Assembly (NCBI RefSeq): GCF_024362695.1
Contig: NC_065414.1
Span: forward strand, 1,567,501-1,631,500
DNA from: Pectinophora gossypiella
Lineage: Eukaryota; Arthropoda; Insecta; Lepidoptera; Gelechiidae
Length of the DNA: 64,000 nt
Direction: 5' to 3'
Below are positions 23,701 through 35,700 of the stretch, in pieces (positions within the stretch are counted from its first letter, which is position 1; every line of letters begins with the position of its first letter). The position numbers and the translations under genes were made by a program. The notes under the pieces are model-generated. The model was given only the letters and a program-made list of their open reading frames with translations, ran no database searches and was not told the DNA's origin.

Positions 23701-26700
23701 AAAAAATCTGGAGGACAAGTCTTCATTTGACAACTTTACAGTGACTCTTGATAAGCCGTGGTAACCCAGTTGGTAGAACGCTTGACTCTCACTTTAAGGT
23801 CGCAGGTTCGAATCCAGCACGGGCCTAACCCTAAGATTTTCGAAATCGTTTTTCGAATTCATGTTTGGATCATTAATGATTGTCACGTGCACAGCGGTGA
23901 AGGAAAACATCGTGAGAAAACCCACATTCGTAAGAAATTCATTGCTGAGTTGTGACCTAACCTGTATTGGTCAGACAGGCAGTCGCTTTTGTAAAAAATT
24001 GGACCTGTCAAATCTTCAGGTTAGGTTAGGTTAGGTTTCGGTAAGCGGATCCTGTGAAATTGAATGAAGATGATGAATTATTTAAAAAAGGTTCACCTTC
24101 ACCACCAACAAAAAAAAATTCTAAGACTGGAGGACAAGTCTTCATTTGACAACTTTACAGTGACTCTTAATAACATTTTAAGATCAGCGCTCACGCACAA
24201 CACGTTATGACCGCTCGGTCATAACGCACCGCTCACGCAACCCGCAGGGGCCTTAGCCAAGTTGCAAACGATCATGACAATCAACAGTGACAGTGATAGA
24301 AATGTATGGAATTAAGATGTCACATTATGTCAATCCACACATCACCTCCTCCTCCTAACGGCCTCCGTGGTCCAGTGGTTGAGCGTTAGGCTCACGATCG
24401 GGAGGTCCCGGGTTCGAATCCCGGTGGCGACATATCACAAAAATCACTTTGAGATCCCCAATTTGGTTAGGACATTACAGGCTGATCACCTGATTGTTCG
24501 AATGTAAGATGATCCGTGCTTCGGAAGGCACCTTAAGCCGTTGGTCCCGGTTACTACTTACTGATGTATGTAAGTGATAGTTACACGAGTCATGTCAGGG
24601 GCCTTTGGCGGCTCAATAATAACCCTGACACCAGGGCTGATAGGGTTGGTAATCCACCTCACAACCCACACGATAAAAGAAGACACAACACCGAGCGTTT
24701 TGGTGGGCTCTTATATTTTTTTTTATTTGGTAAACTCACCGGGCTTCCTATAAGAGACGAGGAGGTAGAGCGCGAGCAGACACGCGATGGTGACCAGCGC
24801 CGTGATCCACGAGATGACGAACATGATGCACACACACACCATCGACCCCACCAGCGACAGCCACATGTTGTAGAACTGACAAACAACGATAAATATCTTC
24901 AACCAGCACATTATATAAAGAAAAAGACTAAAAGACCAAAAAAAGGTAAAGACATTACCCTACGTACATTAATAAAAAAGATGATTTATGACATTTTCAA
25001 CTGTAAACACACTACCTGAAGGTCAAATATATACACAAGTTTTGCTAAAATAAACACCATACGACTGATTTAAGAGCTAAAACTAGAGAAATAAGGCTAA
25101 AGATGTCGAAATCTCAAAATGGTTTTAGAATTAGTGTAACCTATAGAGGTATTCTGCCTTTTTGGTAGCGGATGTATAAGCATCCAAACACGGCGCACTC
25201 ACAAAATTATTGGAAAAAAAAGATAGTCCGCGCACAGCCGTCACTTCTCAAGTCTAAACTGTGTTCGAGGGGGTCGAGGTAGCAGGAGACGCTGGTGGGG
25301 AGAGTTGTCGTTATATACGTAGTATTATTCCTTATTCTATGATTACGTACAGTCATGAGCAATATAATGTACCCACTTAAGGACTCTGTCGCACTAACGT
25401 GTTTGACATTTAGTGAGACTTACAATTCAATTTGTCAAAAAAGTTAATGTGACATGGTACCAAAGTGTATACATATTAATGCTCGTAACCGTACTACACT
25501 ATGTTCCCCACATAAGTGATCTATCATATTAATGTCATTTCGTACATAGGTCCCCTAAAACGACCGGAGGGATGTATGGAACTTACTCCACGACACTGCT
25601 CCAATACGGGTTTGTGAAGCTAGTATCTTGCGTTGCGAAAAGGTGTCCAAATAAAGCACACAAGTTGAAGGAATATAACCAGATTGGAACTAACTTACCC
25701 TGAAGGTGGGTCTCCACCCCACAGGTTTGGCGAGTGAGGCGTGGAATGTGGAGAAGTTGATGAGCGCATACGCGGCCAAGAAGAAGTTGGAGATCAGCGG
25801 AGCGATCTGGTTCAAACCACCTGGTAGAACACACACATTATTACCTAAACATACATAGACTCATGGTATAATAAAACGAGGTATGCTCAAAAGTGACAAC
25901 ATTTCAAGGTTGTAACTTTACTTGTGAAACGATTTGAAGACCATTGTGTTTTGCAATATTTGACGGCTTTTATGTATTTCACATGGAAAATATGTATTTG
26001 AAACATTATCTAGGAAATGTTTACTGATATATTCACCAAATTACACTCGTTATAATCTGTCTGCTACAGATTATATTTAATGACAAAACTGCTTGTCCCC
26101 TTTATTATAAAACATCTAAACCATACTTATTATTACTAAGGAAAATAATACAAATTCCTATTACAGTAGTAGCAAATTAACAGATCACATTTGAAAGTCT
26201 CAGACTCATAATAAGCGGGAGTCATCATGGAAAATTTAACCTTATAACTAAGAGGTTAAGGAAACGTCATTGTATTGGTCCTAGTATACTTACCCATAAG
26301 TATGAAGGCGACAGCAATGATGAAAGTGAGGACGTATCCCCTGACAGGCTCGTTGTTGGGTCCGTAGCCTTTAGCGAAGAACTCCAGATATGGGTACAGC
26401 TTGTCTTGACATAACGCCTGGAAACCAAACGTGGATAATTAAAACACATTATAACGTTTACATCAGGGATATGAGACTCCCGATATTTCGACGCTGTTCC
26501 AAGTGCCATGATCACGGGATGACTGATGAGATTGGAATGGAGTAGGTAGATCCATAATTTTCTACGGGCAAACATATCTGTCTACCTTCTTTCTTTGCCG
26601 CTTGTTTATGTATTTGATATCGGAATGTTCAGAATCTGCGTACGCACCAAACTCACTACGACAAACCGCACTCACTGTGTCCTCACGTTTTGTCACCACA

Positions 26701-29700
26701 TTAGGCCGTTTTAAGCTTTTTACAAAACCTACCACTGGATTCCACATGCTCGATCATTTGAATTTATTGTGTGTTATTATGTTTTAATTATGATAATAAC
26801 CGCGTAAACTTAAAACAATGTACAAACGTGATATCTCGGAGACTTTGACAGAAATAGAAACTTCTTTTACGTAACTTTGGCCGGATAAATAGAACGCTGA
26901 GGGCTCTCAAACTAGAAGAAGCGGATATAGGAAATCTAGAAGTGAAACCAAAAGAGCTTTTGAATTTTTATTTAAAATACTTCTTTGCTGTTCTGGTAGC
27001 TAATAGAAAGCATACAACACGTTCAGCAGCTTGTCTTCCTGGGCATGTCGTAAAATCCAAGAGGGAGTGTGTCCTTTCTATATGATGGACAATTGTTATG
27101 GACGATGGCATCATCCATATCATAGCAAAGACTTGATCAATTTATTTTTTCAAATTTAATTTCCTCTTCGTCTTCTTCTATCCTGTGAGTTGTGAGATGG
27201 ATTACCAATCTCATCAACTCTGGTGTCAAGGTTACTATTGAGCCGCCTCTTTGTGATGAACCCACATACCTGAAATACTTTAGGAGCTGACACGAGGGAC
27301 GCTAGAGCTGATGATAACGTGGCTGCGAAGCAACCGCCGTATATCAACGGCCCAAATCCTGACACCAGCCGAATAACCTGTAAACAAATGTAAGGATCCA
27401 CTCATTATAATATACTTACCTAAACAGCCTATATACGTCCCACTGCTGGTCACAGGCCTTCCCTCAATCAACCGGAGGGGGTATGGAGCATACTCCACTG
27501 CAGACTCACGGAAAGACTATGACCTTAAGTAGACGGGACCAACGTCATGGTATAAAAAATAATACTACGTATAGTGAATAAAAAAAATGAATTTAGCCTA
27601 CAAAGTCCTAACTAAACAAAGGACGTTTTCAGAAAACTCTCCGAGAATGTCCCTGTTCAAAATTCAAAAATATCTTTATTCAATAGGTAACATAGTTACA
27701 CTTTGAATCGTAAATTTTTACATAACGAACGTCTCATCCGCCTATAACTACTGCAGGTTCTCACAACCTGTACAGTCGGGAAAAAGAAGCTGCAAGAAAA
27801 ACCTCGGCACAGGGCCTTAGACGTTCTTTTAAAGAATATAAGAGCTTGGTTAGTTACCTACCACAACTTCTTCACAAGAACCCAATGTCACTTACGTCGT
27901 TACTATGATGCAGGCCGTACTGGCAGCTGCTGGTGGCGGCACACTGGGACATGGTCCAGTTGGCGACGTCGGCCACGTCGCCTGACGCGTCACGCAGCAC
28001 CGACCACCCGGCTATGAGCGCGATCACCAAGTACGATATCGTCGTTAGAACGATCGCTAGGAGGGTGCCTTTGGGGATCGATTTTTGAGGGTCCTGTTGG
28101 AGATATAGAACTGTTGTCATTAGCATGGTAACAAAACTTAGGTATGCTCAAAAGTGCCTGCTAAAATTTTAAGGTTAGCATCACCAAGAGCCACGCTCTT
28201 GTCGGTGTCGCATTCTCCATTCTTGTCTATCAAAACCAATTCTTTCACTTCCTTATAAGACACGACGTTCGCCTTCTCTATAATCTGTTCCATGTAAGCT
28301 CTTCTTGGTCTTCCCCTTCCTCTCCTTCCTTGTAGCTTCCCTTCTATGATGTTTTTAATAAATTCTTTGTGTCTTATTAGGTGTCCAATCATCTTGCCTC
28401 TTCGTCCTCAATAACTCTCAATATTTTTATTATTGTTTTATGATTCAGCATAAAACAGATAAAAACATACATACATAAAATCGTCCCTAATTCCCATCTG
28501 GGTAAACTGAGACTATGGAATTCCATTCGCTTCGATCCTGACCTCAGATCCTGACACACTTCTCTTGCAAACATACAGACGTTTAGACGAATAACGCAAA
28601 CTATACAATACAGTAGATAAGTTTAAAGAAAATACCACGTTGAATTATGTTCGGATACTTTTTCAAAGACATTAGTCAAATTATTAAAAGACTTGTTATG
28701 TGTAATCAGGATCGTTTTTCTCACCTTAAGATCTCCAGAAATGTTGGCACCAGCCAGGATGCCGGTGGCGGCCGGGAAGAATATGGAGAACACTGAGAAG
28801 AAGTTATGCTCCACACCCTCGAAGTATCTGTAGTCGGGACCAACGTTGTCTGCTAACACCGTCACTGGAAGAAGACCATAGAATTACATTAGTAGAATCA
28901 TCATCTCCCTAGCATTATCCTGTTTTTCACAAGGTCCGCTTACCTAACCTGAAGATTTGATAGGTCCGGTTTTTTACAGAAGCGACTGCCTGTCTGACCT
29001 TCCAACCCGCGAAGGGAGAACCAGCCCAGTACCGGTTAGGTCACATCCCTCCGAAAACGCATTTTATGTGGGTTTCCTCACGATGTTACACACACCGTCA
29101 AGAGGGTGGCTCTTAATCTAAATTAGTGATGTGATGTCAGTCTGTCACAGACATAAAATTAACTTTGCCTTTCCCTCTATTCTCTTGCCTTCCGCCCAAC
29201 ACACAACTGACCTGAAAGCAAACTTAAATCAAATTACAAAGAACAACTTACTATTATACCCAACGAACCCCTGTGCGATCTCCAGTTCGCTCTTGGGCCC
29301 GACGAAGGAGCCGATACAGAAGTCAACGATGGCCGCCAGCAGGATGATGAGCAGCACGATCTGCGCCTTGGCCTCCCACTCCATGCCCACTATCACGATC
29401 CCAGTTAACAGCACTATTGTGATGCACCCGTAGATCGCTTGGTCCTGGAAACAGATTATGAATTGGGTCGCGTACTAGGTTCAAGATAAATAAAAGTAAC
29501 GAAAAACGTTTCCTTTTTTTCTATTTAACTTATTTATGAATTTTAATCAAGAAAACGTAATACGAGGATTGTTCCGGAAATTGTTAGCCACACCTTAAAT
29601 ATAATCTCTTTTTTCCTGAAACTATTTTGAATTGACGGCTAATTTCAACACTAATCTCCTTGCTGAAAATCATTGGCCACTAAGAAGTCGTTCTTTTTTC

Positions 29701-32700
29701 AAACATTTTTTTAAATTGGCTGTCATGCTTCTTTTGTTTACAACAATGGACGTCTCGCGGGAAGCTTTTCGTGCTTTGATTTTCTACGACTATAAACGAG
29801 GGTTAACATTTAAGGAATCACAGGAAAATTTACAAGCTGCTTTCGGGGAGTCTGCCCCTGCGTTAGCAACGATTACTTATTGGTATCGTGAATTTAAACG
29901 TGGTCGAGAGAGCTTGAATGATGACCCCAGATCCGGACGACCATCAGCTGCAGTAACTCATGAAAACGTTATTCGAGTAGAGTGGCTAATCCAGGAAAAC
30001 AGAAATATTACACATAGAGAGATTCAGGCTGAACTGAAGATCGGATCCCGGGCAGTTTCCACCATCTTGCATGAACACCTGAAAGTCAGGAAGGTTGCTT
30101 CACGATGGATACCTCATTCTCTCACCGATGAGCAAAAGTCCCGACGTGTAGATTGGTGCAAATTTATGCTGGAAAAATTCAAAGAAGGAACTTCGCAAAA
30201 CGTTTCCTATATTCTTACATCTGACGAATCTTGGATCTACTGCTACGATCCTCTCACAAAGCAGCAATCCACGCAATGGGTGTTTGAAGAGGACGAGTTG
30301 CCTACGAAAGTGGTTCGCGGTCGGAGCGTGAATAAAAAAATGATAGCGGCTTTTTTTCGACGCAGTGGACCAGTTGCTGTTATTCCGCTAGAAGATCGTA
30401 GAACAGTTACTAGTGAATGGTATTGCAACGTATGTCTGCCACAGGCTTTCGAGGAGTTGAATTATGAACGCCCAAGTACCGGCGTCCGTGGTATTCTGTT
30501 TCACCAGGACAATGCACCCGCTCACACAGCTGCAAGAACTGTTGACTATTTGTCAACTTCGGGGGTACAAATGTTACCACATCCTCCCTACAGTCCCGAC
30601 CTAGCTCCGTGCGATTTTTTTTTTATTTCCCACGGTGAAAAAAATGCTTCGTGGGCGAAGATTCGAAACAGTAGACGAAGCCGTGGAAGAATTTCGACAG
30701 CAATTTTTCGACCTTCCGCAAGATGCGTTTTTCAAATGTTTTGAAAGCTGGTTTAGCCGAATGCACAAGTGTAGGGGTTGGAGGGGAATATTTTGAAAAA
30801 ATATAAATATTTCTTTACCATATCTTGGCTAATTTTTATTTTACTAAAAACTTTCGGAACAGCCCTCGTAAGTCCGACATTTTATCACGATTAGTAACTG
30901 ATTTAACTAGTTGGAATCTAGCCTATCGTTTTTCAATATTTTAGAAGATATGAATTCATGGGATTAGTTGTATGGGAACTGATACTCGTATTAGGCAGCC
31001 AAATTCTGTAATTTATTTATAGGCTATTATTGTACTATTGTTATTATTGTATTATTGTTTGTATGTATTCTTGAATTAAAATTCAGAATAACGTCCGTAT
31101 ATAACGATTACTTCTCTTGTCCTCGGTCTGACATAATACAAGCTCGTTCCGGCTTGATAAGAGATGCGGGTTCAAGTCCCGTCCGAGTCAGGCTTGTTCT
31201 AAATATTCTAGTTTATCCAAACTCAAAATCCAGGATAGCCCACTTACCCAGCTCTTGTTGACCATGTAAGCAGACTCTGGTATTAGCGTGATTAGGGACT
31301 CGCCAAACCCCACCACGTACATAGCACAGGCAACAGCATTGGCCATTGAGAAGATCAGCCCTATTGAGCCTCCGAACTCCGGGCCGAGAGACCGAGATAT
31401 CATGTAGTACGTTCCTCCTGGAAGACAGAGGGGGTTATAAGTTGGAATGGCAGGTTGGAAGGGCAGTAGAACTACTCTTTCAAAATTGTTGCGAATGTTA
31501 CGAAACTTTTTTTTTATCGTAGTGGACGTCAAATATCTGTAAAGTTAAACACTTCACGGCATTCATGGTGCAATGGTTCAGCGTTGGGCTCACGACCTGG
31601 AAGTCTAGGGTTCCTGGAATCCTGCTGGAGACATAATCACAAAAATCACGTTGTGAGTGGAGAACTGTAAAAGTAGTCTTCATTTTATGCTCAAAGGTCA
31701 AAACCAGATCCATTCCGAACTCCCCATCTGCACAGGTTATCTCTACTACGGCCAACCTGGGTTCGAGAATTTCCATGTCTGCCTTATCAGCCCATGATCA
31801 GATGAGAGGCTTATGGACAAATGGAAAGTACATACGTACATAAGATTTCACTTACTCGATCCTGACACACCCTTTGGCTTCTACCACTCTCATCAAAGAG
31901 TTCATGCATGCTCGCTTTAGTGTTCTTGACCTGGCCTAACAAATGGAAAGTCTTTTAAATATTTGTATTGTATTGAAAACCAACTAACCTCCTTTGATAA
32001 CTCCGTTGGTGCTGATTGCCGACATGGAGAGCGCGGTGATGGTGGTCACCACAGACGTCGTCATGATCAGCAGCATTGCCTGCGCTGCCAACACAACAAA
32101 AATGTATTCAACACAGAATTACTTAGCTATAAGTACATCATTACTTATCTAGCCAAGCTAACATGAGTATTTTGTTATATTAGGTAGTAGGTACTTGCTT
32201 AGCACAAATTATACTCTTGTATTAAAGTTAGGGTAGCAGCTGCTGTGGTAGTAGTCACATTCACGCTGACTGCGGAAGTAAACAGAATATAAACTTCATT
32301 GCAGTAGACATTCAGAATTAGAGGTGGTTACTCCACCTCTTCCAACTACCTTCAATAACTATCCTAATTCACCGATTGTGTGACAACTGGGCGATAGACC
32401 GGAGTAGTCACAAGATGTTAGGTCTTTCGATTAAGAAGACCAGGATTTGTAGAGACCCTGCGGAGTCTGCACGGCAACCTCCCGCGAATTATATTAAGGG
32501 GTTCGACCAATAGACTCAGCGAATGCTATCTACGGATAGATGTCATCGTAAACCTATTGATCGAACTCCTCGCTACAATTCGCGTAGTGCGCGACGCGGT
32601 TGTCGTGCCGCGAGATCTGGTTCTGGTAATGACAAATAAATATCATACTAACCAATGCCCGCCTGGCCCACGACCCAGGAGAGCCGCAGGAACAGCATGA

Positions 32701-35700
32701 CGCCCCAGATGTTGAGCAGGCAGCGCATCAGCACGCCCTTGATCCAGCCGAACTTCACGTTAGACGACGGCATCGGGGGACCCAGGTCCTTTTCCATGGT
32801 CTGGCCTGGCTGGAAGTATATTGGATGTCAAATATTTATATATCTCATGTATCTTCTTTGGGTGCCAATTATTTAAGAAGAGAACAGACAAAACTAGGTA
32901 TCCATCGGTGTTCGAATATCAAAGCCGCATTAAACCAATTTATCGAAAAATCAATATTGCTCACATGCCTTGTGATATCAATGACTTACTTCATCAACCT
33001 TAGTGTCAGGGCTACTATTGAGCCGCCGAAGGCCTCTGACAGGGTCCATGCGTCGAATACATAATTTATGCACAGTTCTTCTTCTACATACCAATCACAA
33101 AGTGATTTTTATGTAGATGTGTCCCCATCGGGATTCGAACCTAGGACCTCCAGATAGTGAAATACCATGAACTTCAATGTAGCTTTTTTGACCCCCGAGA
33201 CCGGCTGCAGGTTGTCTTTTTGGTGGTATACTTTACGTGGAGTATTTATTTATTGAATATTAATACGTGTACAATTTAGAGAAAACTGCGGAAACGGCAA
33301 CCGAACCAACTGACGATGTTTTGAAAATTCTTTCATTCTTGTGGCTCTGCCTACCCCATTACGGATTACGGGCGAGATTTATGTATGCATGTAATCCACG
33401 CGAACGGAGTCGCAGGCGGACAACTAGTTCATAAATTAATATCAAGTAAGTACTTCAATCTTAGTCATGTCCTATAATACCAATTTGTCTCCATGGATCA
33501 GATTCCTTTCATGTAATGCATAATGCATCAATTAAAAGGTCGCGGGGTCGCATCCCTGTAATGTGTTTAACTAGATGGAGACACCTACGACCACTCTAGT
33601 GTAGGTCGCAATCCCTTGACCCGCTAGATTAACGTTATGACTCATAAGCAGTGACGGCCTTAGGGCACTGTGCCACCGCACCGGGCGCCAAAATAGTGGG
33701 GGCGCCAAAATCAACCAAGACTGGTTCACCCTGGCCGCAAACTAAAATTTCATCGGGTTAGATTGCGGCCACATAAATCACAATACCGGGTGGCCGTAAA
33801 TTAATCGAAAAATGGTGTATTTTAAGGGGCTGAGGGGTGCGCCACGTTGAGGTCTCGCACCACCTAAATATTTAACTAGGGCCGCCAGTGCTCATAGCAA
33901 AATATTATATATAGGTATGTTATGTTAGTGAGATTTCCGCATGTAGACTCTAAGGTGGTCCACTATGCATGCTGTTGTTGACTACCTAAGCCAATCCAAC
34001 TCCATCCAGAAGCTCATAAGCCTCGTGGAGTTTTCACAGGCTTTGCGGAGCTTTCTCTTAGACCAACGTGGTTCTACTTGACGCCGGGGTTCTCTAAAAT
34101 TTCGTTACTTTTTAAATTCATCATAGTGACATAATCTACGACCAGTAGGACTAACATGCGCAACGTGATAAAATTCTGTCACGGTCATTTTATCGTTTCT
34201 GACGATATGATTATGTCGTTTTGTCGATGGGTGCTTATATGTGAACCCAAATAAGTCATGTCGTTCTGTCAAAATACGAACAAAATCACGTGGTACGCAT
34301 GTTAGGGAAAAACAAACAATCGATTTCGACAAAATTTACTGAATGGATCGATATGCATGTTAGCCCTGCTGGGCTTGTAAGCAAGCATATTGTAAGTACG
34401 AGTATGTTTACAGAAGCCGCGTCTACAACGTGAGGCGTATCATAGTGGGCAATTAATTAATGAGAGGTCGCAATTAGGGACAATTGGTCGTACCTGCAAG
34501 TGCGTCATAGGTAAGACACTAATTAGAGTAGATACTTACCGAAGCCACGAAAACATGGGTCTTGAGATCAAGGTGCAATATTAACGCTTTAAGGAGACCA
34601 GCCTCAATACATACATAAAGATACGCCAGTAATCCATAAAGAGACGGGCAGAAGAAGACCTCTTACAACCACTTTTGATACGAAGTCCTCGGAGAAGTAG
34701 ATGGATATATTAATAGTCTATCTTGTTAGGAAGGACAATCCTTCTGTCGGATTTTATTGCTCTTGCGAACAAGAGCTACAACGTAACTATGTGGCAATCA
34801 AATATATTTTACACGACAACGGTTGGTTAATAACTATGAAAAGATTTATAATAATTGCGTCTGTATATCACCTTTCGTGATAAAGAAGCATTGTGTAGCT
34901 CATCTAGCGTAGGCCTAGGGGCTGCGTGGAGGGATAGAACATTCCTGTAGTTGTCCAATCTGGGTAACGCTTCCCGAGTGAAGTGTCTGTAGAGAAAACA
35001 ATTTATTATAAGTGGCGCCCAAAATGGGGCATTGAGGTCCCATGTCGGGCGCCAAAATAGTAATGTTTATTAACTCGTGGAACTTCTCATACAACTCTAC
35101 ATTCGCGTCATTATACTTACGCACAAATGTGACGTAATGTAAGTAAGAAGTTTAAGTTTTTTCCTTATAAATGTAAGTGCAATAGTGTGCATTCATTCAA
35201 TGGTACATTAAACATTAAACTAGTACTAGAACCGCTCACTATCTAGGTTTGATATGAACATGTTCTGAATTGAAAAGTAAAAAAAGGTCAACTATCCAAT
35301 TATTATTCGAAATTGACATTCGACCGGCGCATTGAAAACAAAGCTTTGTACAGATTGGTTTAGATCATACCTAAAGCTTTTTCCATATTTAGTGTCAGAA
35401 GCAGTGAGAGGGTCATCGCTGTCCATCCCGTCTTCTGACTCTTCTGTGGCATCGTCTTCTTGTTTAGCCTGCATCTGTAACAGAAATAACATAGCTTTAT
35501 TTTTTTCTGCGATTTTGTTAGGGATATCATCGTTATCATCATTGGCCCCAGCATCTGGGGGGTTAAAAAGGCCACATTGAAGTAATTCCTCAAAGAAACC
35601 AATATTGCTATTTGACATTTGTTAACATTTCGCACTTAATTTTACATACGCAAATGTCAAATTCTACTACTGCTTTTTAGACAGATTGTTTCAATTGTTT

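Noticed and set aside
24357..24430. True tRNA gene
   Set aside because: Box A and B are present, but no complete cloverleaf with paired acceptor stem; the unit is the head of a repeated 320-bp SINE.
24564..25019. 151-codon plus-strand ORF
   Set aside because: Runs from SINE A through the antisense of exon 13; no domain and no own splice or start support.
29632..29745. Upstream extension of the mariner ORF
   Set aside because: The 38 extra codons have no mariner homology; the family start is MDVSREAFR at 29746.
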